Assembly: GCF_900103405.1 (NCBI RefSeq)
Contig: NZ_FNHX01000001.1
Span: forward strand, 496,001-560,000
Direction of reading: 5' to 3'
DNA: 64,000 nucleotides
From: Polaromonas sp. JS666
GTDB lineage: Bacteria; Pseudomonadota; Gammaproteobacteria; Burkholderiales; Burkholderiaceae_C
Part shown: positions 1 to 8,854 of the stretch, piece by piece
Layout of the letters: every line of letters starts with the position of its first letter
Position numbering within the stretch: the stretch's first letter is position 1
Notes under the pieces: generated by a model
The model's database searches: none
The model's input: the letters and a program-made list of their open reading frames with translations, nothing else
Told to the model about the DNA's origin: nothing
Program-made: the position numbers and the translations under genes

Positions 1-1196
1 GCGGCCAGCTTGATCGGTTCGGGCAGCAGCCAGGCCGGGTACAGGGCTTCGGTCCTGGCCTCCGGGGGCGTGCTGCTGGAAGCTGCCTTGGAACCCTTTG
101 AAGGCGTGCGGCCGGGCCGGGCGGGAACAAGCTGCGCGCTGATCGATGCAATCATGCCCCTGGCCGGCACCCAGCGCTGCATCAGCTCGGGCCTGTGGTC
201 GGCGCAAGGCTGCCAGGCCCGCACCCGCGCATCGCCCAGGCGGGCGCTCAGGCGCTCGACCAGTTCCACCACGCTGTCGCCCTGTTGGCGCGCCTCCATC
301 AGCAGGCTTCCGGTGGCGGCGGCCGCGTCGGCCAGCAGCTCGGTGGCCAGCGATTGCAACGTCAGACTGTGCACGGGCGCGGGCAGCTTTTGCTGCGCCA
401 GGTGCTCGGCGATCAGGCGCGCCACATGGCGCAGGTCTTGCGCGGGCTGGGCCGTGCGCACTTCGAGCTCGCCCGTGGGCGGCACGTCGCGGCGCTTGTC
501 CAGGTGCCAGGTGATTTTCAGCGCGCTCAGCCCGCTTTGCCGGCCCAGCAGCCAGGCGTGCAATTGCACCAGCAGCCGTTCCACACCGGCCATCAGCGCG
601 GGAGCGTGGGTCACCAGCGCGTTGAGTTCGAGTTTTTCCTCGAAGTGCTCGGGCAACAGCAGCCACTCGTAGTCGTCGGGTGCACTGCCGCGGGCGCGGT
701 CCAGCGCCTGCAGCAGTTCCGCGCCGAAGCGCCGCGCCACGCCATCGCGCGGCAGGCGCAGCAGGTCGTCCCAGGTACGGCAGCCTATGCGCTCGAGCAC
801 GCCCAGGTGCGGGCAGGCGGCCGTCAGCGTGTGCATGGGCAGCTCGGCCACGCGTTTTTTGACGGCGGCCCCACCCTCGCCCAGCACACGCAAGCGGCCC
901 AGCGCGATCAGCGAAGTCGCGCCCTGCGCGCGCTGGACTTCGGCCCGCAGCCCGTTCTCGCCCAAAAAAACCTCCAGGCGCTGCACCAGCAGCTGCATCA
1001 GCCGCGCCAGCCCGCCAAAGAGGCGCAGGCTGGCCGTCACGTCCATCAGCACGGCTTCGTCGACCAGCGCCACGCGCGGCGTCAGGCCCAGCGCCAGGCT
1101 GGCCGCCGCCTGCTGCAGCATGGCGGCATCCATGGGGCAAGCCGGCTGGCCCGCCTCAGTGGTGGTCGAGATGCGCAATGCGATCCAGCAGCGCAT
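1..1196 (-). CDS. imuB: ImuB, Y-family polymerase-like mutagenesis protein (C-terminus off window)
   Basis: Catalytically dead Y-family polymerase relative that works with ImuA and DnaE2 in damage-induced mutagenesis. Reading the minus strand from ATG at 1196 gives an open frame to base 1 with no stop. It starts MRCWIALRIS and keeps the palm-region stretch VALVDEAVLMDVTASLRLFGG. Near the left edge it reads LYPAWLLPEPIKL, a typical ImuB C-terminal motif, so little more than the last domain edge is missing. The start lies inside the 3' end of imuA (41-bp overlap), so the two are translationally coupled. Conserved polymerase acidic residues are largely absent, as expected for ImuB. A dnaE2 gene may follow to the left of the window; that is inference. 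Confidence 0.88.
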   Translation of the reverse strand, partial: MRCWIALRISTTTEAGQPACPMDAAMLQQAAASLALGLTPRVALVDEAVLMDVTASLRLFGGLARLMQLLVQRLEVFLGENGLRAEVQRAQGATSLIALGRLRVLGEGGAAVKKRVAELPMHTLTAACPHLGVLERIGCRTWDDLLRLPRDGVARRFGAELLQALDRARGSAPDDYEWLLLPEHFEEKLELNALVTHAPALMAGVERLLVQLHAWLLGRQSGLSALKITWHLDKRRDVPPTGELEVRTAQPAQDLRHVARLIAEHLAQQKLPAPVHSLTLQSLATELLADAAAATGSLLMEARQQGDSVVELVERLSARLGDARVRAWQPCADHRPELMQRWVPARGMIASISAQLVPARPGRTPSKGSKAASSSTPPEARTEALYPAWLLPEPIKLA

Positions 1197-1980
1197 GGAT
1201 GGGACTCTGAGGTGAGTTGAGAGGAAGAGCCACGCGCGACGGCAGCAGCAAGGGCGCCAGGACGCCGGCTTCCTCGCGCTGGCGCCGCGCCCTTTCGCGG
1301 CTGGCTGCCAGCAATGCGGCCAGACGGGCCGGCCGGGTGTCCAGCAGCAGCGGCGCGGCCAGCGGCGGGCCGCGCCGCTTGAACACATCGACCCGCAAGG
1401 TGCCCGCCTCCTGGGCCGCGCCCTCCAGCCGCAAACGCAGCGGCGCGGGCGAGGACTCCTGTTGCGCCCGCAGGGGCCGGAACACAAACAGCAGCTTGTG
1501 GTGCGCATGGGCGGCGATCTGCAGGCGGCGCAGGTGGGCGCTGCGCGCATCGGGCAGCCAAGCCAGCACGCTGTGCACGTCGGCGCATTGCAGGGCTTCG
1601 CGCGTGGCCCACAGCAGCGAGGGCGCATCGCCGGGCTGGCCGTCTATGCTGAGCAGACGCCGCATGTCCAGGGACCGCGCGCCCAGCGCCGGGCCGAATG
1701 GCAACCAGGGCGCGCCCACCAGCACCGTCAATTCACGGCCCTGGGCCTGCAAGGCTGCCAGCGCCGGCGCCACCAAACCCCATTCATGTACACCGGCCTG
1801 GGGCTGCAAGAGCTCGATCAAGGCCCCGCGCGGCCAGCCACCGCCGGGCAACACGGCGTCCAGCGCCGCATAGCCCGTGGCGACGGTTTGCACACTCGCG
1901 CCGCCAAGCTCGCCGGCGCGCCAGACATGGGCGTTGGCGAAGTCCGGCAAGGCGCGGGCTGCGGGGATTGGCGAAAGCAT
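1156..1980 (-). CDS. imuA: ImuA, RecA-like translesion synthesis accessory protein
   Basis: 274-residue RecA/SulA-like protein of the ImuA family, a partner of ImuB in the DnaE2 mutasome. It opens with the ATP-binding-like region of RecA relatives (ALDAVLPGGGWPRGALIELL, about residues 41-60), but the phosphate loop lacks the GKT needed for ATP binding, as is usual in ImuA. The stretch after residue 60 (GVHEWGLVAPALAAL) and the LLWATREALQCADVHSVLAWL region are also typical. It is the first gene of the imuA-imuB operon and overlaps imuB. A perfect CTGT-N8-ACAG LexA box sits 28 bp upstream of the ATG, so induction by DNA damage is expected. Confidence 0.88.
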   Translation of the reverse strand: MLSPIPAARALPDFANAHVWRAGELGGASVQTVATGYAALDAVLPGGGWPRGALIELLQPQAGVHEWGLVAPALAALQAQGRELTVLVGAPWLPFGPALGARSLDMRRLLSIDGQPGDAPSLLWATREALQCADVHSVLAWLPDARSAHLRRLQIAAHAHHKLLFVFRPLRAQQESSPAPLRLRLEGAAQEAGTLRVDVFKRRGPPLAAPLLLDTRPARLAALLAASRERARRQREEAGVLAPLLLPSRVALPLNSPQSPIHALLDRIAHLDHH

Positions 1981-2007
1981 GGCGGGAGGTCAAGTCAAGG
2001 CAAAATA

Positions 2008-2023
2008 CTGTACATGCATACAG
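2008..2023. promoter_or_regulatory. LexA (SOS) box upstream of imuA
   Basis: The 16-bp sequence CTGTACATGCATACAG matches the proteobacterial LexA consensus CTGT-N8-ACAG, and its spacer is also nearly palindromic. It lies 28 bp upstream of the imuA start codon, where bound repressor would block transcription. No other CTGT-N8-ACAG site was noticed near a start codon in the window, although I did not search exhaustively. Confidence 0.9.
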
Positions 2024-2108
2024 TACCATGAAACCCATCCCGTGTCAGCCCTAAAACCAAGTTCCCATGTCGGACGTCGAGATGGGATGCACCGGCCTTG
2101 GCATTGCT

Positions 2109-3323
2109 CTACACCGCCACCAAGTGCCCTTGGCCCAATTCCTTCAAAGTCTTTACGCCAAGAAGTGCCATGTCCCTGTGAACTTCGTCCCTCAGCAGCC
2201 CGATAGCATGGCTGACACCTGCCTGGCCACCCACTGCGGCGGCATAGGCCATGGGGCGCCCCACGAATACATGGTCGGCCCCGAGCGCCAGTGCTTTCAA
2301 GACATCAGTGCCGCGGCGGATACCGCTGTCGACCATCAACGCCATACCCCCCTTCACCTTGGCAGCCTCTTGAAGCACCAGCATCGGGGGCACGGTTCCA
2401 TCCAGCTGGCGTCCTCCGTGGTTGGACAGGATCACACCGTCAGCCCCCGCCTGCTCCGCGCGCTGGACATCGGCCGCGGACGTCAAGCCTTTGATGACCA
2501 GCTTGCCCCGCCAATGCCGGCGGATCAGCGCCAGGTGTTCCCAGTTCAGGTGGTCGCGCATGCCAAATTGCCGGACGACGTTGCCGGAGATGATGGGCGC
2601 GCCGCGCCCTGTCCCCGCATTCTCGAAGTGGGGCATTCCATGCTCGACCAGAGTGCGGACCAGGGTGCCCACAAGCCAGCGTGGGCGTACCATGCCGTCC
2701 CAGGCCAGGCGCAGGCTTGGCCGCAGAGGTGTGGAGAAGCCGGCGCGGACGTTGTTTTCCCGATTCGCCAGCGTCGCCGTGTCCACCGTCACCACCAGGG
2801 TCTTGAAACCGGCCGCCTCCACGCGATTCACCAGTCCTTCGATGTGCCCGGCCTCTCCCGGAATGTAGGCCTGAAACCAGCCGCAGGTGGGGGCGGCTTG
2901 CGCCACGCGTTCCATGCGGGTCAGTGCCGCGCCGCTCAGGACAAAAGGGATGCCAGCAGCTTCGGCGGCGCGGGCGATCGCCACATCGCCATCGAAGGCA
3001 AACAGCGCACAAAGGCCCATAGGTGCCACACCGAAGGGTGCGCTGTAGTTCTGGCCCATCAACGTGGTGTGCTGTTCGCGCGATGAGACATTCACCAACA
3101 CATTGGTGCGGAACATCCATTTCCTGAACGCCGCACCGTTCGCCCGCAACGTCACGTTGTCTTCAACACCGCCTTGCAGGTAGCCGAAGATCGGACGAGG
3201 CAGGACGCGGCGTGCCGCGGGCTCCAGGTCACCCAGCGAAAGAATGCTTCGAAGCCGGGAAGGCAGCTCGCGCCGGGCGTTCGGTGCGAGGCCCAACTGC
3301 TGTCGATGTGGAGTTGTTGTCAT
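2109..3323 (-). CDS. FMN-dependent alpha-hydroxy-acid dehydrogenase (L-lactate dehydrogenase type)
   Basis: 404-residue TIM-barrel flavoenzyme that oxidises an L-2-hydroxy acid to the 2-keto acid. Family marks are APMGLCALF after the first strand, VVTVDTATLANRENNVRAGF, the active-site motif GVILSNHGGRQLDG with its catalytic His-Gly-Gly-Arg, and the FMN phosphate-binding DSGIRRGTDVLKALALGADHVFVGRP. I chose the ATG at 3323 because a GGAA-type ribosome site precedes it; a frame extension to 3407 has no such site. It is read divergently from the Bug receptor at 4321 with an IclR gene between. A 17-bp palindrome lies 76 bp upstream. The substrate cannot be read from sequence: lactate, mandelate or another hydroxy acid are all possible. 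Confidence 0.85.
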   Translation of the reverse strand: MTTTPHRQQLGLAPNARRELPSRLRSILSLGDLEPAARRVLPRPIFGYLQGGVEDNVTLRANGAAFRKWMFRTNVLVNVSSREQHTTLMGQNYSAPFGVAPMGLCALFAFDGDVAIARAAEAAGIPFVLSGAALTRMERVAQAAPTCGWFQAYIPGEAGHIEGLVNRVEAAGFKTLVVTVDTATLANRENNVRAGFSTPLRPSLRLAWDGMVRPRWLVGTLVRTLVEHGMPHFENAGTGRGAPIISGNVVRQFGMRDHLNWEHLALIRRHWRGKLVIKGLTSAADVQRAEQAGADGVILSNHGGRQLDGTVPPMLVLQEAAKVKGGMALMVDSGIRRGTDVLKALALGADHVFVGRPMAYAAAVGGQAGVSHAIGLLRDEVHRDMALLGVKTLKELGQGHLVAV

Positions 3324-3398
3324 CGGAATTCCTTCGGATGCCTGCAGCGATCCAGGCCTGCGTGAATTGGAATCCAGACGACAGGTGACGGGCAATGG

Positions 3399-3415
3399 GT
3401 TACGCAATGCGTAAC
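3399..3415. promoter_or_regulatory. Palindromic operator, copy 1 (probable IclR-type regulator site)
   Basis: GTTACGC-AAT-GCGTAAC is a perfect 7-bp inverted repeat with a 3-bp centre. It lies between the iclR stop and the start of the hydroxy-acid dehydrogenase, 76 bp upstream of that gene. An identical-arm copy lies upstream of the iclR gene at 4238-4254. Its size and the regulator next door suggest the binding site of the IclR-family protein. Confidence 0.75.
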
Positions 3416-3416
3416 A

Positions 3417-4223
3417 TCATGGATGCCATGTAGCGCGCAGTGCCGTCGTTGAAACACCGCCCAACGCCAAGCCCAGTTGCCGCGCGGCGGCCATGGTGAC
3501 GGGAGCCAGCCCTCGGAGAACGGCCGGTGTCAATCGCTCGACAGGCCCCGAGGTGCTGACGGCCCCGAGTACCGTGCCCTTTTCGCCGCGTACGGCGGCG
3601 GCCACGGCGGCCGCGCCTGTTGAGCGTTCTGCGCGCGCCCAGTGGTGGCCGCGCCGGCGAATACGTTCGTAGAGGTCGCCGGGCTCACCAAGGGCCGCCA
3701 GAATTGCCCGGCCCGGCGCTCCCAGCTCCAGGGGCAGCAGTTCGCCGGAGCGGGGATGGTCGGGCCTGGCATTGGGGCCGTCGCAACGCATCAGGCAGCT
3801 GCGAAGATTACCTTCGTGGATGTAGAAAGAAGCACTTTCACCGGTGTCCGCGGCCAGCCGAACCAGGATGGGTTCGATGACGGATCCGACGTCGAATTGA
3901 GCCTGGTAGCGCGAGCCCAGCCATCCGGCCGCGGGCCCCAGTCGCCATGCACCGTCGTCGCGCTGTACCATGAAGCGGGACAGCGCAAGCGTGCGCGCCA
4001 GCCGCAGGGCGGTGGGCTTGTGCATGCCGGTGCGGCGCGCCAGTTCCGTCAGCGACAGGAACACCTTGTCGCCATCGTCGAAGGCCTTGAGCAAGGACAT
4101 GGCCCGGACAACCGCGTGGACATGGTCCCGTCCCGGGGCCTGCTCGATGTCCGCGGGGCCTCTTGAAGAAGAACGCTTCGGAGTCGAGGCACCAGTGCTC
4201 GGTGCGGATGCTCTAGGGGCCAT
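3417..4223 (-). CDS. IclR-family transcriptional regulator
   Basis: 268-residue IclR-type regulator. Residues about 35-100 form the winged helix-turn-helix (AVVRAMSLLKAFDDGD, then LSLTELARRTGMHKPTALRLARTL). The C-terminal part (from about 115) is the effector-binding domain, with SASFYIHEGNLRSCLMRCDG and ELGAPGRAILAALGEPG. The N-terminal 30 residues are Ser/Pro/Arg-rich and probably disordered. It sits between the hydroxy-acid dehydrogenase (same strand) and a Bug receptor (opposite strand), and a shared palindrome flanks it on both sides. It therefore probably controls uptake and oxidation of one substrate as well as its own synthesis. Confidence 0.85.
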   Translation of the reverse strand: MAPRASAPSTGASTPKRSSSRGPADIEQAPGRDHVHAVVRAMSLLKAFDDGDKVFLSLTELARRTGMHKPTALRLARTLALSRFMVQRDDGAWRLGPAAGWLGSRYQAQFDVGSVIEPILVRLAADTGESASFYIHEGNLRSCLMRCDGPNARPDHPRSGELLPLELGAPGRAILAALGEPGDLYERIRRRGHHWARAERSTGAAAVAAAVRGEKGTVLGAVSTSGPVERLTPAVLRGLAPVTMAAARQLGLALGGVSTTALRATWHP

Positions 4224-4237
4224 GGGTGAGGATGATT

Positions 4238-4254
4238 GTTACGCAGAGCGTAAC
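4238..4254. promoter_or_regulatory. Palindromic operator, copy 2 (probable IclR-type regulator site)
   Basis: GTTACGC-AGA-GCGTAAC has the same 7-bp arms as the site at 3399-3415; only the 3-bp centre differs. It lies 15 bp upstream of the iclR start and 67 bp upstream of the divergent Bug receptor start, so one bound protein could control both. Confidence 0.75.
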
Positions 4255-4320
4255 ACGTTGTTTTTGCTTCCACGCCGAACCATGATGCCCGCATTCAAAC
4301 ACCTGGAGCGAGACAAGACC

Positions 4321-5295
4321 ATGCCGATTCCCATGAACTCCGGCCGCCGCCGCCTTCTCGGCGCGGCCACACTATTGCCTTTCGCTGCCAAGGCGCAGGA
4401 CGACTACCCGAGCAAACCCATCCGGATGATCATTCCGTTCGCGGCGGGAGGCGCAACCGATGTGCTGGGACGCGATCTTGGACAGGCCATGGCGCCCAGC
4501 CTCGGGAAAGCCTTTGTGATCGAGAACATCGGCGGCGGTGCCGGGGTCCCGGCGCTCAATGCGGTGGCGCGCTCGGCAGCCGACGGTTACACCGTGCTGT
4601 TTTGTGCCTCCGGCAACATCACTGCGCAGCCCTTGCTGAGCAAGAACCGTGTGGACATCCTCACCCAGGTCACGCCCGTGGGCATGATCGCTTCGGCGCC
4701 CCATGTGCTGGTGGTGAGTGCGAAGGCGCCCTTCAAATCCGTCGCAGAGCTGATTGCCTATGCCAAGGCCCACCCGGGCGAGGTGAATTTCGCTTCCGCA
4801 GGCATAGGCGGCCTCGCCCATCTGGGGACGGAGCTGTTCGCGCGAAGCGCCGGCATCCAGGTGACGCATGTCCCTTACAAGGGCGCGGCCCAGGTCATGA
4901 CCGACCTCATTTCCGGCCAGGTGCAGGCCATCTTCGGGACCATGCCCTCATTCACCGCCATGATTGAAAAGGGCGCGATCCGGGGCATAGGGATCACTGC
5001 CCCCAGCAAGTCCAGCCCGCTCAAAGGACTGCCTTTGATTTCGCAGGCTGTGCCCGGGTTTGCCTACAGTTCCTGGAACGCCATTTTTGCGCCCGCGCGC
5101 ACACCTGCGCTTGTGACCAACAAGCTCTTTGCGGCGATGCAGGCTGCAGCCAGGAACCCCGCATTGCTCCAGCGCTTCGATGAGCAAGGGGTGGACATTG
5201 CGATGTCCGGGCCGGATGAGATGCGCACCCTTGTGCGCAAAGAATCGGCCATCTGGGAGAAAGTGATCCGTGACGCGCGAATTGAGCTGAACTAG
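4321..5295 (+). CDS. Bug-type tripartite tricarboxylate receptor, TctC family
   Basis: 324-residue periplasmic solute receptor of the TctC/Bug family. It begins with an Arg-rich export signal (GRRRLLGAATLLPFAAKAQ), which could be a twin-arginine signal. Then come the Bug marks YPSKPIRMIIPFAAGGATDVLGR, the strand-loop VNFASAGIGGLAHLGTELF, and HVPYKGAAQVMTDLISGQVQAIF. I chose the ATG at 4321, with a GGAG 13 nt before it; an in-frame ATG pair at 4282 would put a charged stretch ahead of the signal. No membrane TctA/TctB genes are adjacent, which is usual for Bug proteins. The divergent IclR regulator and hydroxy-acid dehydrogenase suggest that a hydroxy acid is its ligand; that is inference. Confidence 0.85.
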   Translation: MPIPMNSGRRRLLGAATLLPFAAKAQDDYPSKPIRMIIPFAAGGATDVLGRDLGQAMAPSLGKAFVIENIGGGAGVPALNAVARSAADGYTVLFCASGNITAQPLLSKNRVDILTQVTPVGMIASAPHVLVVSAKAPFKSVAELIAYAKAHPGEVNFASAGIGGLAHLGTELFARSAGIQVTHVPYKGAAQVMTDLISGQVQAIFGTMPSFTAMIEKGAIRGIGITAPSKSSPLKGLPLISQAVPGFAYSSWNAIFAPARTPALVTNKLFAAMQAAARNPALLQRFDEQGVDIAMSGPDEMRTLVRKESAIWEKVIRDARIELN

Positions 5296-5346
5296 AGAGT
5301 TGCTAACTGCATTTGCGCACAGAAAATCGATACCGACCGGGAAAAC

Positions 5347-5853
5347 TTAACGCTTGCGCGCCAGGCGAGCCACCAGCAACAAGCCCACCAGCGTGATCAC
5401 CACAAAGCAGATGAAAGACCAGTTGGCGATCGAGCCGCCCAGAAAGGTCCAGTCAATCTTGGTGCAGTCACCGCTGCCCTTGAAGATCATGGGAATGGCG
5501 CGCTTGAGCGGGAAGGTCTCGATCATTCCGTAAAAATCGCGGCCGCAGGAGGCGATCTCCGGCGGGTACCACTGCAAAAAACTCTGGCGCGCCGCGACAA
5601 AAGCGCCGAAACCGGCCAGCAGCACCATCAGGCCCGAACCGGCCATCAAAAGGCCGCGGCTTTTGGCGATGGCCGTCACGCCCGCCACCAGCGCCACCAG
5701 CACCAGCGCGTAACGCTGCACGATGCACATGGGGCACGGCTCCAGGCCTACCACATGCTGCAGGTAAAGGCCAAAAGCCAGCATGGCCACACAGGCCGCG
5801 GCCACCAGCACCAGCACGCGGCGCGGCATGGCATCGAAATAGGTCAAAAACAT
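5347..5853 (-). CDS. dsbB: DsbB, quinone-linked disulfide bond formation membrane protein
   Basis: 168-residue inner-membrane protein that reoxidises DsbA and passes electrons to quinone. Four hydrophobic segments are visible (about 11-33, 45-62, 68-88 and 142-163). The first periplasmic pair is C40-P-M-C43, followed by the quinone-site stretch IVQRYAL with its Arg. The second pair is C103 and C130 in the loop between segments three and four. The length is typical. GAGGG precedes the ATG. It converges with the Bug gene at 4321 with no clear terminator between. A DsbA-like protein is encoded far away at 54305. Confidence 0.93.
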   Translation of the reverse strand: MFLTYFDAMPRRVLVLVAAACVAMLAFGLYLQHVVGLEPCPMCIVQRYALVLVALVAGVTAIAKSRGLLMAGSGLMVLLAGFGAFVAARQSFLQWYPPEIASCGRDFYGMIETFPLKRAIPMIFKGSGDCTKIDWTFLGGSIANWSFICFVVITLVGLLLVARLARKR

Positions 5854-6084
5854 CAGGGTCCCTCTTTTTCTGGGTGGATTATGAATGGTCCAGGGGTTCG
5901 GGCGTTTGGACCGGCATAAGTTCCCGACTGCAATTCATGGCGCGCGGATTTTTCGCCCTCTTTCAAGCGTACAGGCCCGTATTTGTCCTACAGATGGGCC
6001 GCTGCGGCGGGCGTAGATTTTCGGGATCATCCACTTCCGCAAGCCGCGGCAAGCGGCTTGCCACGAAACAGAAAGGACCCCAAG

Positions 6085-6495
6085 ATGGAATTCCACCGCG
6101 GCCGCCTCGTCGACCACATCCACCTGCGCGCCCATGACCTGGCGGCCAGCAAGCGCTTTTACCGCGCCGTGCTGCAGTCGCTGGGCAAGGCCGGCGCCAT
6201 CCAGGAAGCCGACAGCCATTTCTCGGCCGACGAGCTGTGGATAGACCAGGCCGACGGCGCGACCTCGCACGTCCACCTGGCGTTCCAGGCCAAAGACCAG
6301 GCGGCCGTCAAAGCCTTTTATGAAGCGGCGCTGGCCGCGGGCGGCACCGACAACGGCGCGCCGGGCGAGCGAAAATACCACCCGGGCTACTACGGCGCCT
6401 TTGTGCTGGATCCGGACGGCAACAACATCGAGGCGGTCTACCATGGGCCTTTTGTGGCTTCGGCCGAGTCGGTGGTGATCAAGCCTGCCGGCTAG
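6085..6495 (+). CDS. VOC-family (glyoxalase/dioxygenase fold) protein
   Basis: 136-residue single vicinal-oxygen-chelate protein. It shows LVDHIHLRAHDLAASKRFYRAVL at the start, with a likely metal-binding His in the first strand, HVHLAFQAKDQAAVKAFYEAAL in the middle, and the family ending YYGAFVLDPDGNNIEAVYH with a metal-binding Glu. The ATG at 6085 follows GAAAGGA; the frame is open further upstream but without a ribosome site. Substrate unknown; many relatives are annotated only as glyoxalase/bleomycin-resistance-like. The next gene on the strand is the DUF2277 protein, 47 bp downstream. Confidence 0.8.
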   Translation: MEFHRGRLVDHIHLRAHDLAASKRFYRAVLQSLGKAGAIQEADSHFSADELWIDQADGATSHVHLAFQAKDQAAVKAFYEAALAAGGTDNGAPGERKYHPGYYGAFVLDPDGNNIEAVYHGPFVASAESVVIKPAG

Positions 6496-6542
6496 GCAGA
6501 GCCTGGGATTTCAACGCGAAGCCTTCGCCTCAAGGAGCCGGC

Positions 6543-6830
6543 ATGTGCCGCAACATCAAGACCTTGTTCAACTTCGAGCCGCCCGCCACCGAGCTGGAAA
6601 TCCGTGACGCCTCGTTGCAGTTTGTGAGAAAGCTCAGCGGCTTCAACGTGCCGTCCAAGGCCAATGAGGCCGCGTTTGACCGTGCGGTGGAAGAGGTTGC
6701 GGCCTCTGCGCGGATTCTCATCCGCACATTGGTCACCAACGCCGAACCGCGCAACCGGGAGGTGGAAGCCGAACGGGCACGGGCCAGGTCGGCACTGAGG
6801 TTTGGCACGAGCCAATCAACGGGGAACTGA
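6543..6830 (+). CDS. DUF2277 family small protein
   Basis: 95 residues beginning [16 protein letters not shown], the highly conserved opening of DUF2277, with the rest ([20 protein letters not shown] and [20 protein letters not shown]) also matching the family as I remember it. No function is established. AAGGAG lies just before the ATG. The last 15 bp overlap the 3' end of cysA on the other strand, so the two genes converge with no room for a terminator. Confidence 0.82.
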   Translation: MCRNIKTLFNFEPPATELEIRDASLQFVRKLSGFNVPSKANEAAFDRAVEEVAASARILIRTLVTNAEPRNREVEAERARARSALRFGTSQSTGN

Positions 6831-7934
6831 CCCTCGGGTCCCTTCCCCGGCCTCCACAAACACCCTCGCCTTGCGCGGCGTCACCACCAGCATGTCGCCT
6901 TCGCGCAGGCCCATGTCCTGGAACTGCTGCGAGGGCATCTGGGCTTCGATGATGGCGTCGCCCGGGACATTGCCTTTTTGCTCGTAGCCCTCGGCGGGGA
7001 CCAGTTCCAGCCGCGCGATGGGGCCTATGACGATGGCGCGCTCCAGGTGGGCGACGATGCCTTCGGCGCCGGGCGCATAGCGCTGCACGTCCAGGTCGTG
7101 CGGGCGCACATAGGCAAAGGCCTTGGCGTCCTGCGCGCCGGCATGTTCCGGTGAATTAAGGCGCAGGCCCTCGAGCTGCACCTCGCCCTCGTGGGCACGG
7201 CCGTGGAACAAATTGACGTCGCCCAGGAAGCCGTAGACGAACGGGCTGGCCGGGTGGTCCCAGACCTGCTGGGGCGAGCCTATCTGCTCGACCTTGCCGG
7301 CGTTCATCAGCACCACACGGTCGGCCACTTCCAGGGCCTCTTCCTGGTCGTGCGTCACAAAAATACTGGTCACGTGCAGGTCGTCGTGCAGGCGGCGCAG
7401 CCAGCGGCGCAGTTCCTTGCGTACCTTGGCGTCCAGCGCGCCGAAGGGCTCGTCGAGCAGCAGCACCTTGGGCTCCACCGCCAGCGCGCGTGCCAGGGCG
7501 ATGCGCTGGCGCTGCCCGCCCGACAGCTGCGAGGGAAAGCGGTCGGCCAGCCAGTCGAGCTGCACCAGGTTGAGCAGCGAATGCACTTTTTCCTTGATCT
7601 GCGCCTCGCTAGGCCGCAGGCCACGCGGCTTGACGCGCAGGCCGAAGGCCACGTTCTCGAACACCGTCATGTGGCGGAACAGCGCGTAGTGCTGGAACAC
7701 AAAACCCACCTGGCGCTCACGCACATGCACGTCGGTGGTGTCCTCACCGCTGAAAAGAATGCTGCCCCGGTCGGCGGTTTCCAGGCCGGCGATGATGCGC
7801 AGCAAGGTAGTCTTGCCGCAGCCCGAGGGGCCCAGCAAGGCAACCAGCTCGCCCGATTCAATGTCCAGGCTGACGTCGCCCAGGGCCTGGAAGTCGCCAA
7901 AATGTTTGCTGACGTTGCGGATTTCTATGCTCAT
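6816..7934 (-). CDS. cysA: CysA, sulfate/thiosulfate ABC transporter ATPase
   Basis: 372-residue ATPase that powers CysT-CysW sulfate import. Walker A is GPSGCGKTT (about residues 35-43), the signature is [15 protein letters not shown], Walker B is [12 protein letters not shown], and the H-loop is [15 protein letters not shown]. Residues beyond about 240 form the regulatory C-terminal TOBE-like domain typical of CysA ([20 protein letters not shown]). It is the last gene of the operon, 11 bp after cysW, with AAAGGAA as ribosome site. Its 3' end overlaps the convergent DUF2277 gene. Confidence 0.94.
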   Translation of the reverse strand: MSIEIRNVSKHFGDFQALGDVSLDIESGELVALLGPSGCGKTTLLRIIAGLETADRGSILFSGEDTTDVHVRERQVGFVFQHYALFRHMTVFENVAFGLRVKPRGLRPSEAQIKEKVHSLLNLVQLDWLADRFPSQLSGGQRQRIALARALAVEPKVLLLDEPFGALDAKVRKELRRWLRRLHDDLHVTSIFVTHDQEEALEVADRVVLMNAGKVEQIGSPQQVWDHPASPFVYGFLGDVNLFHGRAHEGEVQLEGLRLNSPEHAGAQDAKAFAYVRPHDLDVQRYAPGAEGIVAHLERAIVIGPIARLELVPAEGYEQKGNVPGDAIIEAQMPSQQFQDMGLREGDMLVVTPRKARVFVEAGEGTRGSVPR

Positions 7935-7945
7935 GGTGTGTTCCT

Positions 7946-8854
7946 TTAGCGGGCGGCGACAGCGCCTGCAACAGCCCTCGGGCGTTCAGGCGGCAAATCT
8001 GCCGCGGCTTTCATGTCAGCTTCGTGGCGCCATTCGGCTACCGACTTGATGGCCAGCGTGACCAGCGCCAGGATGGCCAGCAGCGAGGCCACGGCAAACG
8101 CGGCCACCGACTGGTATTCGTTGTAGAGGATTTCGACGTGCAGCGGCAGCGTGTTGGTCTGCCCGCGTATGTGGCCGGATACCACCGACACCGCGCCGAA
8201 CTCGCCCATGGCCCGCGCGTTGCACAAAATGACGCCGTAGATCAGGCCCCACTTGATGTTGGGCAGCGTGACATGCCAGAAGGTTTGCCAGCCGGTCGCG
8301 CCCAGCACGATGGCGGCCTGCTCCTCGTCATTGCCCTGGGCCTGCATCAGCGGGATCAGCTCGCGCGCGATGAAAGGAAAGGTCACGAACACGGTCGCCA
8401 GCACAATGCCGGGCACGGCAAAAATGATCTTGATGTCGTGCGCCAGCAGCCAGGGCCCGAACCAGCCCTGGGCACCGAAGATCAGCACATAAATCAGGCC
8501 GGCCACCACAGGCGAGACCGAAAACGGCAGGTCGACCAGCGTCGTCAAGACCGACTTGCCGCGGAACTCGTACTTGGCAATCGCCCAGGCGGCGGCCACG
8601 CCGAACACCAGGTTCAGCGGCACAGCGATCACGGCCGCGATCAAGGTCAGCTGGATGGCCGACCAGGCGTCGGGCTCGCGCAGCGCGGCCAGGTAGGCGC
8701 CAAAGCCTTTTCGCAAGGCCTCGGTAAACACGGCCGCCAGCGGCAGCACCAGGAACAGCAGCACAAACAGCAGCGCCACGGTGGTCAGCGTGTAGCGGAC
8801 CCAGGGGGCCTCGGTGGTGCCAGCGCGAACGCGGCGATTGGCTTGGGTGCTCAT
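7946..8854 (-). CDS. cysW: CysW, sulfate ABC transporter permease
   Basis: 302-residue inner-membrane permease with six hydrophobic segments and the binding-protein-dependent transport loop ([24 protein letters not shown]), where it contacts CysA. The stretch [23 protein letters not shown] and the motif [18 protein letters not shown] are characteristic of CysW. It overlaps the cysT stop by 4 bp (ATGA), indicating coupled translation. Confidence 0.93.
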   Translation of the reverse strand: MSTQANRRVRAGTTEAPWVRYTLTTVALLFVLLFLVLPLAAVFTEALRKGFGAYLAALREPDAWSAIQLTLIAAVIAVPLNLVFGVAAAWAIAKYEFRGKSVLTTLVDLPFSVSPVVAGLIYVLIFGAQGWFGPWLLAHDIKIIFAVPGIVLATVFVTFPFIARELIPLMQAQGNDEEQAAIVLGATGWQTFWHVTLPNIKWGLIYGVILCNARAMGEFGAVSVVSGHIRGQTNTLPLHVEILYNEYQSVAAFAVASLLAILALVTLAIKSVAEWRHEADMKAAADLPPERPRAVAGAVAAR

